NCBI GenBank assembly: GCA_026002855.1
Contig: BPGD01000001.1
Coordinates: forward strand, 2,240,001 to 2,304,000
Reading direction: 5' to 3'
DNA length: 64,000 nucleotides
Source of the DNA: Bryobacteraceae bacterium
GTDB taxonomy: Bacteria > Acidobacteriota > Terriglobia > Bryobacterales > Bryobacteraceae
Positions within the stretch are counted from its first letter, which is position 1. Every line of letters begins with the position of its first letter. Position numbers and translations under genes: made by a program. Of the stretch, positions 46,895 to 55,676 are shown in pieces. Below the pieces are notes generated by a model. That model was not told the DNA's origin. It saw only the letters and a program-made list of their open reading frames with translations, and did no database searches.

Positions 46895-49800
46895 TCAGCG
46901 CAGGGGGGCGACATTGAATCCCTCGACGCGGATGGCCGGCGGCTCGCCGCGGCAGTCGGCCTCCGAGACCTCGGTGGTGATGGTGGCGGACTCGCCCGGC
47001 ATGAGGACGAGATAGTTATCCGAATACAACGCCGGGAGGATGCGGTCGCCGGCGCCGGCGCGCACGGCTACGAGCCGGACCATGAGGGCGGGCGTGGAAG
47101 CCGGATTGCGGAGCGTGGTCTCGAGCAGCCAGCGGCCGTCCTCGCGGCGCGGCCTCGTGGCCGCCTCGAGCCGGACCGCCGGAAGCTGGCGCAGTGCGGA
47201 AAAATCCTCGCCGGCGGCGCTGCGCCAGTAAAGATTCGAGGAAATCAGTTCACTGCCGCGGCGCAATTCGAGCTTCAGGAAAAAAACGGGCGGGAGATTT
47301 TGCGGCCATTCGATGGAAATGGGAGACGAAACCGAGTCCTCCGCACTGTCTAGGCTGGCAGTGAATTCCCGCAGAATTTCGCCGTTCAGGCCGAGAATGC
47401 GGGCCGTGGCGGCGAGTCCGTTGACGTTGCCGGCGCTGTAATTGACGACTTCCACGGCGTTGGCGAGCGGGTTCCACTGAATGTGCAGCGGCTCGTTGGC
47501 CTTCTTCGCGCCGAAGTAGGCGGCGGTGGGTTCGAGGTAGTAGTCGTAGGTCTGCCAGACGAGGGAAGGCCAGGCGGGATGGCTCATCCAGATGAGGAGG
47601 CCCATGCGGTTGCGGCTCTGGGCCTCGAACATGGCGCGGTGGCCCTCATAGTTGAGGAACTGGGCGAGTTCGGTCCAGTCGCGGGCGCCGCGGGCCGGGC
47701 CGAAGCGCTTTTCGATCAGGGCGCGGAAGCTCGCGCCGCCCTGCGCGCCGTTGAGGCAGAAGTCGTGCAGGCCCCAGAGCCGGCCCTGCGGCCACGCCTG
47801 GTCTTCGGGGATGAACAGGCGCAGGCTGTCCCAGGTAACGATGTTGGGCATGCCCATTTCGCTGTGGAATTTCGGGGTGGCGCGCTCGCGGAAGTAGTAT
47901 TCGGGCGGCATGGCGCGGTAGGGTCCGTGGCCGCTGACGACCTCGTCGGCCGAGCTGCTGATGTAGTGCAGGCCAGGGTGGAGTTCGGCGATGAGGCGGC
48001 GGATTTCACGGTCGATGGGCGGGGGCGGAAACCCTTCGTTGCGGCCGCAGTAGAGGCCGATGGAGGCGTGATGGCGGATGCGCAGCAGGAGGTCGCGGGC
48101 GTTGTCGAGGAACATGCGGTGGTCGTCGGGGTCGGGCCCGTCCCAGGGATTGGCGAGCCAGAAGTCCTGCCAGACGACGATGCCGTGGCGGTCGCAGGCC
48201 TCATAGAAAGCGTCGTCGCCGATCATGCCCACCCAGTTGCGGATCATGGTGAAGTTCATGTGGCGGTGGTAGCCGACGGCGGCGTCGTATTCGCGGGAGC
48301 GGTAGCGGAGCAGGGACTCGCTGAAGCCCCAGTTGCCGCCGCGCGGAATGAAGCGGCGGCCGTTGATCCACAGGCGGAGCGCGCCGCCTTCCTCGCTGTA
48401 AGCGAACTCGCGGACACCGGCCTGGAAAGCGAGGCGGCTGGAGATGGCGCCGCCGGTCTCGAAGCGCGCCTCGACCGGATACAGATACGGCTCGCCATAG
48501 CCGTTGGGCCACCAGAGGCGGGGATTTTCGAGGCGGAAAGAAATGGCGGCGGCGCGGGATTCGCCAGCGGCGAGCGAGATTTCCTGCGAGAAATTCCGGC
48601 CGCCGAAAGAGCCGGCCAGAACCCCCTGGACCGGGCGCGCGGCGTGATTTTCGAGGGCGAATTCGAGACGGACATCGGCCGAGCGGCGGTCCGGAGCGAC
48701 GCGGCTCGCGACGAGCGGATCGGCGAGCGTGACCGGGCCGCCCGAATCGATCCAGACTTCGTTCCAGATGCCGGTGTTGCGGCCGCGGATGGTGGGGATC
48801 CAGTCCCAGCCGATGCTGGCGTGGAAGGTGGGATTGTCGGCGCCGAGCGCGCCGCCGTTCTTGTCCGGGTTGTCGAAGGTCTTTTCCTTGACGCTGCCGG
48901 GGGTGGCGTTCTTCAGCACGCGGACGGCGAGGGCGTTCTTCTCCGCGAGGCGGATTTTTCCCGAAAGATCGAAGCGGCCGCGGCGGAAAGCGCCGTCGAT
49001 CCGGCCGAGGAATTCGCCGTTGAACCAGACCTCGGCTTTCCAGTTAACGCCGCCGAAATGCAGCCATATTTTTTCGTTTTTTAGTGCCTCGGACGCGATG
49101 AATTCCGTGCGGTACCAGAAATCGGAATGAAAAAAAGAGTCGGAAATCATTAACTGATTGTCACCGTAATTGGGGTCAGGGACGGCGCCGATGTTCAAAT
49201 ACGAGGCGAGCACCGTGCCGGGCACGGTGGCGGGGAGCCAGGATCCATCGTCGAACCCGGGGCGGCTGATTTCGGCGCCGTGGGCGGCGACGAGGCTGCC
49301 GCGTTGGAGACGCCAGCCGCCGGAGAGGCGCAGCCGGCCGCCGGCGGGCGCGGAGACGGGGCGTGGCGACCAGACGGGGCCGCCGCGGCCGTAAACTTCG
49401 AGTTCGGAGAGGATGTAGCCTTCCGGGTTGGCGGGCCTTGTCATCAGCACGCGGACGTAGCGGGCCTGAACGAGAGCGGGGAGGCGGATGTCGTCCGTGA
49501 GGGCGGCGTGGCCAGGCAGTACGGCGGCGTCGCGCCACTGTCTGGCGTCGGCAGAGACCTGGATGCGGCCCTCGGCAGCGCGCCAGATCCAGTGGAGAGC
49601 GAAGCGGTCGATGGTGCATTCGGCGCCGAGATCCACCATCACCCACTCCTCGCCGGCGCCGGCGCTCTTCCATGCGCTCGAGAACGGATGCGGTCCGCTA
49701 AGCCGCAGCGGCTCGCCGAACAGATAGGGCGTGATGCCGCCGACGCGCCACTGGGTGACGGAGGGCGCATCGAAGGAGACGCGGAACCAGCGGGCGGTGG

Positions 49801-50368
49801 CGGGCGGCGTGATCGGGATGCTTGCGAAAAACTCGCGCTGCGGGCGCTCGCGGCTTTCAAGGCGCGCCACTTCGGTCCAGGCGCTGCCATCGCCGGAGAC
49901 GGACACGATGAGGGTGTAGCCGGGCTCAGCGTTGTTGCGGACCTCGAGACGGGCGTCGAAGTCGATGCGGTCGGTGGTGACGGGAGCGTCGCCGCCGAGG
50001 AAAGCGGCCTGGACCCAGCCGCGCGGCCCCGGCACGTCGGCGCTGGTCACCCAGTTGCCGTCGAGGAGCCATTCTCGTTCGTGTTTTTCGAAAACGGGCT
50101 TCTGGCTGCTGCCGGTAGAGAGCCAGCGGGGGAGACGGGACTCGCGGATGCCGTCGGTGGCGAGCTGCGCGGTGAGGTTGTAGTCGTAGCTGGAGGAATG
50201 CCATGCAGCGCGGTGCAGGGCGAGGTTGCGGTAGGCAGCATTGTCGATGCGCGACAGGGGCGAGGCGTCTTCGCGCGGGTCGCCGGGATAGACGCCGACG
50301 CCGCGGGTGTGGATCTGGGCCATGGCGCACACGGAAACCGGAAGCAGAATGAGGACGGAAATTCGCAT
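46895..50368 (-). CDS. Secreted glycoside hydrolase family 2 enzyme with discoidin-type domains
   Basis: A 1157-residue exported enzyme. After the signal peptide (MRISVLILLPVSVCAMAQ) come two F5/8 type C-like regions (about 45-205 and 210-335; the second ends in ARYVRVLMTRPANPEGYILSELEVYG). Next are the GH2 sugar-binding jelly-roll (about 345-500), immunoglobulin-like domain and TIM barrel. Likely catalytic acid: GLYCGRNEGF; likely nucleophile: KFHSEMGMPN. The spacing and the WYRTEF, HFGGVNWKAEVWFNG blocks resemble exo-beta-glucosaminidase/mannosidase members of GH2. Substrate not certain. TATCAT and a GGGAGA site precede the ATG. Confidence 0.88.
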   Translation of the reverse strand: MRISVLILLPVSVCAMAQIHTRGVGVYPGDPREDASPLSRIDNAAYRNLALHRAAWHSSSYDYNLTAQLATDGIRESRLPRWLSTGSSQKPVFEKHEREWLLDGNWVTSADVPGPRGWVQAAFLGGDAPVTTDRIDFDARLEVRNNAEPGYTLIVSVSGDGSAWTEVARLESRERPQREFFASIPITPPATARWFRVSFDAPSVTQWRVGGITPYLFGEPLRLSGPHPFSSAWKSAGAGEEWVMVDLGAECTIDRFALHWIWRAAEGRIQVSADARQWRDAAVLPGHAALTDDIRLPALVQARYVRVLMTRPANPEGYILSELEVYGRGGPVWSPRPVSAPAGGRLRLSGGWRLQRGSLVAAHGAEISRPGFDDGSWLPATVPGTVLASYLNIGAVPDPNYGDNQLMISDSFFHSDFWYRTEFIASEALKNEKIWLHFGGVNWKAEVWFNGEFLGRIDGAFRRGRFDLSGKIRLAEKNALAVRVLKNATPGSVKEKTFDNPDKNGGALGADNPTFHASIGWDWIPTIRGRNTGIWNEVWIDSGGPVTLADPLVASRVAPDRRSADVRLEFALENHAARPVQGVLAGSFGGRNFSQEISLAAGESRAAAISFRLENPRLWWPNGYGEPYLYPVEARFETGGAISSRLAFQAGVREFAYSEEGGALRLWINGRRFIPRGGNWGFSESLLRYRSREYDAAVGYHRHMNFTMIRNWVGMIGDDAFYEACDRHGIVVWQDFWLANPWDGPDPDDHRMFLDNARDLLLRIRHHASIGLYCGRNEGFPPPPIDREIRRLIAELHPGLHYISSSADEVVSGHGPYRAMPPEYYFRERATPKFHSEMGMPNIVTWDSLRLFIPEDQAWPQGRLWGLHDFCLNGAQGGASFRALIEKRFGPARGARDWTELAQFLNYEGHRAMFEAQSRNRMGLLIWMSHPAWPSLVWQTYDYYLEPTAAYFGAKKANEPLHIQWNPLANAVEVVNYSAGNVNGLAATARILGLNGEILREFTASLDSAEDSVSSPISIEWPQNLPPVFFLKLELRRGSELISSNLYWRSAAGEDFSALRQLPAVRLEAATRPRREDGRWLLETTLRNPASTPALMVRLVAVRAGAGDRILPALYSDNYLVLMPGESATITTEVSEADCRGEPPAIRVEGFNVAPLR

Positions 50369-50389
50369 GAAATTCTCCCGGAAACCGCG

Positions 50390-50395
50390 ATGATA
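50390..50395 (-). promoter_or_regulatory. -10-like TATCAT upstream of the GH2 gene
   Basis: Read on the minus strand, TATCAT lies 21 bases before the ATG at 50368, with GGGAGA between. It could start a very short leader. Confidence 0.4.
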
Positions 50396-50420
50396 CACCC
50401 GGGCCGCGGGAGGAGGGGAG

Positions 50421-51620
50421 CTAGTGCGGATCGCCCTGTTCGACCCAGGCGAGATTGAAGCGGGCGTAGCGGATGGTCTTGCGGGGCTGGCCTTCGGGCA
50501 GGTGGTTCAGGAAAACGCTGTAGGTGAGATGGATTGTGCCGTCGGGCGCCTGGAGGACGGAAGGGTAATGGAAGGAGCCGGGGCGGACGGCGCGGGTGTC
50601 GAGCTCGATGTGGCGCTTCCATTTCCAGGTGGCGCCCTCGTCGCCGGAGATGGTGATGGCGAGCGAATGGCGGCCCTGTTCCGTGTCGTTGTTGACCATG
50701 AGCCAGCGGCCGTCGCGGAGGTTGATCACCTCGAGGCCGGTGCCGGAGTTGGGGATTTCGGTATCGACGGCGGGCGTCCAGGTCTCGCCCTGGTCGCGCG
50801 AATAGCTCACCTGGACGCGTTTGGGCGGTGGGCCGTTGTCGCGGAGATAAGCGACGATCGTGCCGTCCTTCTTCACGGCGAATGTGGGCTGGATGCCGGC
50901 AACGCTCTGGATGGGCTCGGAGCCGCGCCAGGTGAGTCCGCCGTCGTCGCTGATGGCGACGAGGGAGAAATCGAAGCCGTCGGAATACATGGGCAGGAGG
51001 ATGCGGCCCGAGGGGAGCTGGACGGGGTGGGCGCGGGTCATCCAGCCGAGGCGGGTGGCGAGTCTGTCTTTGGCCATGGCGGCGATTTTCCGGGCGGCCT
51101 GTTCCCATGCCGTGCCGCTGGCGCGCGCGGCGAGCGCGGCCGCGGCCTCTTCGATGCGCACGGGTTTGGGCAGGATGAGGCCGGCTCGGTCCCAGCGGGG
51201 CAGGCCGCGGCCGGCGTATTTTTCCGCCATGCGGAAATTCGTGATGGCGCTTTCCCAGGTATTGGCGAGGATGGTCTGCCAGAAGAGCCAGAGGCGGCCC
51301 TGGCGGTCGATGAAGAGGACGGGGTTGGTGTCCGGATAGCCGGGCTGGTCAACCAGAACAAAAGGCGCGGACCATGTTTTTTCACCGCGGGGCCTGACGG
51401 CGGCCATCACCTGGACGTCGTCGGCGGTGCGCTCGCCGGAGCCGCGGTACCAGCAGGCGATGAGTCCGCCATCAGGAAGAAGGACGAGCGAGGAGGCGTG
51501 GTTGTGCTTCGGGTCGAGGGGGAAGATGTCCTCGCGGAACAGGAACGGCATTTCGGCGGCGTAGCCGGAGACGAGAGAGAGAAGCAGCGCGGGCAGCGTC
51601 CATCGCATGACAGGGATCAT
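50421..51620 (-). CDS. Secreted sialidase/BNR-repeat-like protein
   Basis: A 399-residue exported protein with a signal peptide (RWTLPALLLSLVSGYAAE) and a propeller with Asp-box-like repeats: ISDDGGLTWRG, YSRDQGETWTP and ISGDEGATWKW. LLPDGGLIACWYRGSGERTA and SGRILLPMYSDGFDFS are further propeller blocks. The pattern fits exo-alpha-sialidase-like proteins; the arginine triad of true sialidases was not established, so another glycosidase or a binding protein is possible. The ATG at 51620 overlaps the stop of the upstream gene (ATGA). The GH2 gene follows 52 bases downstream. Confidence 0.78.
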   Translation of the reverse strand: MIPVMRWTLPALLLSLVSGYAAEMPFLFREDIFPLDPKHNHASSLVLLPDGGLIACWYRGSGERTADDVQVMAAVRPRGEKTWSAPFVLVDQPGYPDTNPVLFIDRQGRLWLFWQTILANTWESAITNFRMAEKYAGRGLPRWDRAGLILPKPVRIEEAAAALAARASGTAWEQAARKIAAMAKDRLATRLGWMTRAHPVQLPSGRILLPMYSDGFDFSLVAISDDGGLTWRGSEPIQSVAGIQPTFAVKKDGTIVAYLRDNGPPPKRVQVSYSRDQGETWTPAVDTEIPNSGTGLEVINLRDGRWLMVNNDTEQGRHSLAITISGDEGATWKWKRHIELDTRAVRPGSFHYPSVLQAPDGTIHLTYSVFLNHLPEGQPRKTIRYARFNLAWVEQGDPH

Positions 51621-52300
51621 TCTTTCACGGGCCGGCGGCGGAAGGGGAGGGCGAGCAGGCCGAAGACGGCCCAGGCGACCAGTTCGCCGGAGAGGATGTA
51701 CCACGGCCAGGGGCCCATGTAGTCGAGCAGAGAAGGCGTGGAGGGCTTTTCGCAAAGGTACATGTAATTGGTGTGGAAGACGAGGTTGAAGGCGGCGACG
51801 AAGGCGGCCCAGGCGTGGAGGACGAGCATGGCGCGGAGGATGGCGCGCGGGCGGGGCCTGGCCATGCCGGACCAGGCGAGGAAGATGAGCGTGGCGATGA
51901 CGCCGCCGTGGGCCGTAAAGAAGTACATGGTGGGGTAGGACCAGAAGGGCGCCCAGAGCTCCGGAGTGAGCACGGCCATGGAAGCGCCGCCGATGCCGGC
52001 GAACCAGGCGGCGTCAAAGAGCCAGCGGTTGAGGGTGAGCAGGGTGATGACGGTGAGCCAGAGGGAGAGGTCGCAGAGGTTGAGCGGCAGGCCTTCGGGG
52101 AAGCGGACGCCCTCGGTGTAGAGACGGTAGGCGTACCAGACGAGTTCGTTGACGGCGAGGAAGAGGCCGGCGGCGAGGCGGACGGCGCGGCCGCGCCGGG
52201 CCTGCGGGCCGGCGGCGAGGCGCAGTAGCGCGGCGGCGGCGGGGATGGAGAGGATCACGCCCCAGTGGCGGGCGCTGAAGAGAACGAAGTCGGTTTCCAC
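51617..52300 (-). CDS. TIGR02206/YwaF-type integral membrane protein
   Basis: A 227-residue protein with six to seven hydrophobic segments. FSARHWGVILSIPAAAALL at the N-terminus, LPLNLCDLSLWLTVITLL in the middle and NYMYLCEKPSTPSLLDYMGPWPWYIL near the end match the YwaF-type family of unknown function. It is placed between the secreted oxidoreductase and the sialidase-like gene and overlaps the latter by four bases. Confidence 0.82.
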   Translation of the reverse strand: METDFVLFSARHWGVILSIPAAAALLRLAAGPQARRGRAVRLAAGLFLAVNELVWYAYRLYTEGVRFPEGLPLNLCDLSLWLTVITLLTLNRWLFDAAWFAGIGGASMAVLTPELWAPFWSYPTMYFFTAHGGVIATLIFLAWSGMARPRPRAILRAMLVLHAWAAFVAAFNLVFHTNYMYLCEKPSTPSLLDYMGPWPWYILSGELVAWAVFGLLALPFRRRPVKE

Positions 52301-52305
52301 TTTGG

Positions 52306-53241
52306 TCAGCGCAGCTTTGCCGGGGCGCCGCCCGCTTCGCGGCTGCGCTGGGCGGCGTCCATGAAGGAAAACATTTCCAGCGTTTCCTGTTCCGGCACCG
52401 GCGGCACGCGCGTCTGGAAGAAATTCACGATCTGGACGACGAGGCCGCGGTAGCCGGTGTAGAGATCCTTGTGCGACTGGCGGATTTCCTTACCGGAGAA
52501 GACGACGGCGCCGTAGGCCGAGTAGGGCCGGACGAGGCGGATGGCGGCGACGCGGCCGTCCTTCCAGCGGCCGGTGACGATTTCGGCGTCCGGGGCGAAG
52601 GTGCGCGAGACCTCTTCGCAACCCGGGCCCATCAGCGCATAGAGGATCTCGACGGCGTGGATCCCGTACCAGGAGAGGTCCAGCCGGTGCGTGGGCTCGA
52701 GCGGTCCGGGCGCCCAGACGAAGGCCCCATCGACGGAGCCGGAGCGGAGTTCGGCCAGCGCGGAGGAGTAGCGGAGAGCGGAAGAGCTGAACCAGGGAAC
52801 GCCCCAGCGGCGGGCGAGCGCGGCGATTTCGCGGGCGTCTTCGTAGGTGGAAGCGAGCGGCTTGTCGATGAAGACGGGCTTGCCCGAGCGGGCGATTTCA
52901 CGGAACTGCGCGAGATGGACGCGGCCATCGACGCTTTCGAGCAGGACGGCGTCGACCTTGCCGAGCAGTGTGGGGATGTCCGGAACAATTTCGACGCCGA
53001 ACTTTGAGGCCAGCTCGGCGGCGTATTTTTCGACGCGGTCCCGGCTGGCGGCAAGATCCGGGCTGCCGCCCTTGAAGGCGGCGACGACGCGCGCGCCGGG
53101 CACGTGGCCCGAGTGGTTCGGGTCGTTCAGAATGGAAGTAAACGCGATGACGTGCGAGGTGTCCGTCCCGACGATGCCAAGGCGGAGATCTGCGGCGGAG
53201 GCGGAGAGGACGGACAGGGCCAGAAGGGCCGTGAGTTTCAT
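52306..53241 (-). CDS. Secreted Gfo/Idh/MocA-family oxidoreductase-like protein
   Basis: A 311-residue protein with a signal peptide (KLTALLALSVLSASA) followed by a Rossmann domain (LRLGIVGTDTSHVIAF, where the usual GxGxxG is replaced by GTDTSH), the GKPVFIDKPLAST block in place of EKP, and a mixed C-terminal domain with DLSWYGIHAVEILYALMG. Exported members of this family are known in Acidobacteria and planctomycetes and probably use tightly bound cofactor; the altered Gly motif makes NAD(P) binding uncertain. The TACAAT -10 is 6 bases before the ATG. It ends 5 bases before the TIGR02206 gene. Confidence 0.8.
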   Translation of the reverse strand: MKLTALLALSVLSASAADLRLGIVGTDTSHVIAFTSILNDPNHSGHVPGARVVAAFKGGSPDLAASRDRVEKYAAELASKFGVEIVPDIPTLLGKVDAVLLESVDGRVHLAQFREIARSGKPVFIDKPLASTYEDAREIAALARRWGVPWFSSSALRYSSALAELRSGSVDGAFVWAPGPLEPTHRLDLSWYGIHAVEILYALMGPGCEEVSRTFAPDAEIVTGRWKDGRVAAIRLVRPYSAYGAVVFSGKEIRQSHKDLYTGYRGLVVQIVNFFQTRVPPVPEQETLEMFSFMDAAQRSREAGGAPAKLR

Positions 53242-53247
53242 GGGCGC

Positions 53248-53253
53248 ATTGTA
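53248..53253 (-). promoter_or_regulatory. -10-like TACAAT immediately upstream of the Gfo/Idh gene
   Basis: On the minus strand TACAAT is followed by six bases and then the ATG at 53241, with no ribosome site, consistent with a leaderless transcript. Confidence 0.45.
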
Positions 53254-53288
53254 TCCGGAATGCGCGCGGGAGTGAACGAGGGGCGCCG

Positions 53289-53942
53289 GTGCTGGACATC
53301 GTCAAGGTGACATTCACGGTGACGCCCGAGTCGCTGGAGGAGGGCTACCGGCGGGGCATTTTCCCGATGGGGCACGAAGGGGAGCGCGCGTTCACCTGGC
53401 ATGAGCCCGACCCGCGGGGCATCATTCCGCTGGACGCAGTGCACGTGCCCACTTCGCTGCGGCGGCGGATGCGGCGCGGGGGCTATGACATTACGGTGGA
53501 CCGGGCCTTTGGCGAGGTTGTGCGGCAGTGCGCGGCGCGGCCAGGCGTGTGGCTGACGCCAAAGCTGGTGGCGGTGTATGAGGAGATGCATCGGCGGGGC
53601 CGGGCGCATTCGCTCGAAGTCTGGGTGGATGGGGAGCTGGCCGGGGGGATTTTCGGGGTGCATGTGGGTGGGGCGTTTTTTGCGGAGTCGAAGTTTCATC
53701 GGGTGACGGACATGTCGAAGGTGGCGCTGGTGACGCTGCTCGGGCTGCTGCGCGAGGCGGGTTTTGTGCTGTTCGACGTGCAGTACTGGACGCCGCATCT
53801 GGCGCAGTTCGGGACGGTGGAGGTTCCGAAGGCGGACTATCGGGCGCGGCTGGAGGCGGCGCTGCGGGAGACGAGAGAGTTTCCCGGGGCCGGGCGAGTG
53901 CAGGCGCGGCCGGAGCTGCGGTGGGCGAAAGCGGACTCATGA
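53289..53942 (+). CDS. aat: Leucyl/phenylalanyl-tRNA--protein transferase
   Basis: A 217-residue enzyme that adds Leu or Phe to N-terminal Arg/Lys of proteins, marking them for ClpAP degradation (N-end rule). Motifs: GYRRGIFPMG, FTWHEPDPRGIIPLD, a central HSLEVWVDGELAGGIFGVHV, FFAESKFHRVTDMSKVAL and LFDVQYWTPHLAQFG. It starts with GTG, matching the family N-terminus. A decayed copy of the middle and 3' part of this gene lies about 1.3 kb downstream. It is divergent from the Gfo/Idh gene, 47 bases apart. Confidence 0.94.
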   Translation: MLDIVKVTFTVTPESLEEGYRRGIFPMGHEGERAFTWHEPDPRGIIPLDAVHVPTSLRRRMRRGGYDITVDRAFGEVVRQCAARPGVWLTPKLVAVYEEMHRRGRAHSLEVWVDGELAGGIFGVHVGGAFFAESKFHRVTDMSKVALVTLLGLLREAGFVLFDVQYWTPHLAQFGTVEVPKADYRARLEAALRETREFPGAGRVQARPELRWAKADS

Positions 53943-54205
53943 GCCGGCAGGATGAATCGCGCCCCGGAGGATGATCCGCGATGCGGCCGGCGGGATGGGT
54001 CACGGCGCCAGGTGGCGGGGCGCGGCCGTCGCCGAAGTCGAACTGCAAACGGGATCCGCGGCGGACTCAATTTTGACGGATGCCGCGGCACGGCCCCGGC
54101 CATTGTCATTCGCTTCCGCGTACATTGGCGCCCATTGCAGCAGCGCCACCGAAGACAGTGCGGGAAATGAGCCGGCGAGCGTCTGCGTCAGGCGCCCTGC
54201 CGGGT
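53943..54205. other. Intergenic stretch without recognised feature
   Basis: 263 bases after aat. Short open frames on both strands have no motif or ribosome site. Nothing further can be supported. Confidence 0.4.
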
Positions 54206-54901
54206 TCACTGCTCCTCCCTGAGCGAAGCATGCGCCTCCATGAAGAGGAAAGACTCGCGCATCATGGCGAGATAGGCGTCGATGGTTTCGCGGGGAACGC
54301 CAGCGACCACAAGGTGATACACGTTGCCTTCCATGCCGGGATAATATCCATTTTGCGGCGTGATTTTCTTTTCCTCGAGGTATTGCCTGAGAGCGTTGGC
54401 CGGGTCTGGCGATTTCAGGGCCTTTTCGACGGCGGCGACAGCCTGCAAGCCCTGTCTGGCCAGATTCGCCCGGCCGGCGGCAAATAACTGAATCAGGCGC
54501 TTCTCGCCCACGGCGGTATCGTCGTCAAAGACCACTGCCCCGATCCGACAGGAGGCGCGCACGGGAAGATCGCCGGACGGGCCGACGGGAACGGTCATTG
54601 CATCCGAGCGAGTCTGGCCTGGCTTCCACGCCTGCTGAAACTGCGGGGCGAACTGGTAGAAAATCTGATCCGCTCCGATGGCGCGTTTTTCCGTGTGGCC
54701 GTCCGCATATTCGGCAATTCCTTCCATGTGCCACGCGGTAATGGTCTTCAAACTCAGGTTTCGAGTGACGACCTCCACTTCCGCAAGGTCCCGTCCGAAG
54801 GGCGATGGACGAATGTTGATGGCAACCACCCGAATGGCCTCCTCCGGAGTGATGGCGGCCGCCGGTAAGGCAAACGCGATCGACATCAACACCGCCCTCA
54901 T
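54206..54901 (-). CDS. Secreted hypothetical protein
   Basis: A 231-residue protein with a signal peptide (MRAVLMSIAFALPAAA) and no recognised domain. The mature part has a predicted beta-rich first half (IRPSPFGRDLAEVEVVTRNL, ITAWHMEGIAEY) that may be immunoglobulin-like, and a helical second half with NGYYPGMEGNVYHLVVAGV. Only two Cys are present overall. An in-frame start 17 codons upstream exists, but the ATG here begins the signal peptide. It stands alone between aat and the aat relic. Confidence 0.6.
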   Translation of the reverse strand: MRAVLMSIAFALPAAAITPEEAIRVVAINIRPSPFGRDLAEVEVVTRNLSLKTITAWHMEGIAEYADGHTEKRAIGADQIFYQFAPQFQQAWKPGQTRSDAMTVPVGPSGDLPVRASCRIGAVVFDDDTAVGEKRLIQLFAAGRANLARQGLQAVAAVEKALKSPDPANALRQYLEEKKITPQNGYYPGMEGNVYHLVVAGVPRETIDAYLAMMRESFLFMEAHASLREEQ

Positions 54902-55194
54902 TCGGGGACGACTTTTCCAGAAACGGGCGAAGCAGGATGGTGCCGCCGGCACAGAGCCTCCCTGTCGGCGTCCGCCTGCTCCACGTGCGGCGCCGCGGAG
55001 CCGCGGGCAACCGGCAGCTCATGCTCGCTCTTTCTGAGGCGTGTGTCAAGGAGGCGATTCCGTGTCAGATCCGGAACCGGGGCTGAATTTGCAGAAAATT
55101 CCGGGCGAATCCGGGCGCCGTAAATAAGTGGAATTGTTGCGGACCTTACACAAGAAGAAAAGCTGGAATTGCCCGTGTGAGCCGCCGAAGTCGG
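54902..55194. other. Intergenic stretch upstream of the aat relic
   Basis: About 290 bases. It contains a short AT-richer tract (about 55115-55160). No gene, hairpin terminator or repeat is recognised. Confidence 0.35.
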
Positions 55195-55545
55195 CAGCCC
55201 CGGCGGAGTGACAGGGCGCGGGCAGTGTGCGGCTCAAGGGGAAGCTCGAGGCGGTGTGCGAGAAGCGGAGCGCCGGCGGGGCCGGGCGAATTGGCTTGAG
55301 GTCTGGGTGGGGAGCTGGCCGGAGGAGAGCCGGAGTGAGTCCGGGAGAGCTTTGCAGCGGGGTCGAAGTTTCTCCGGGCGACGGGCGTGGCGATGGCGCG
55401 CAGGTGGCGCTGACCGGGCTGTTGTGCGAAGCGGGTGTTGCGCCGTCCGGCCTGTTGCAGCGGACACCGGATCCGGTGCGATCTGGGACACGGAGGCCGG
55501 AAGGCGGACGATCGGGAGCGGGGCCGGAGAGCTGCGGGCGAATGC
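55195..55545 (+). pseudogene. Decayed copy of aat (leucyl/phenylalanyl-tRNA--protein transferase)
   Basis: This stretch is collinear with 53521-53875 of the intact aat. Shared blocks include CGGCGGGGCCGGGCG then GAGGTCTGGGTGGGGAGCTG against GAAGTCTGGGTGGATGGGGA (four bases lost), GGGTCGAAGTTTC, AGGTGGCGCTGACCGGGCTG against AGGTGGCGCTGGTGACGCTG, and GGAAGGCGGAC-ATCGGG near the end. One frame reads RRRGRANWLEVWVGSW, against MHRRGRAHSLEVWVDG in Aat. Frame-shifts and many substitutions exclude function. The 5' third of the gene is missing or unrecognisable. It is an old local duplicate, not a recent copy. Confidence 0.75.
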
Positions 55546-55676
55546 GTGGTTTTGCCCCTGCGAAGCCGGGATTGTGGCCACGGAAGATCATATGTTAGCC
55601 TTGTGAATTCGATCGACGGGCTGCGGTGCGGAAGTCTGTCCGAGCGAAGGTCTTCAACGACACCGATTGACGGGGT

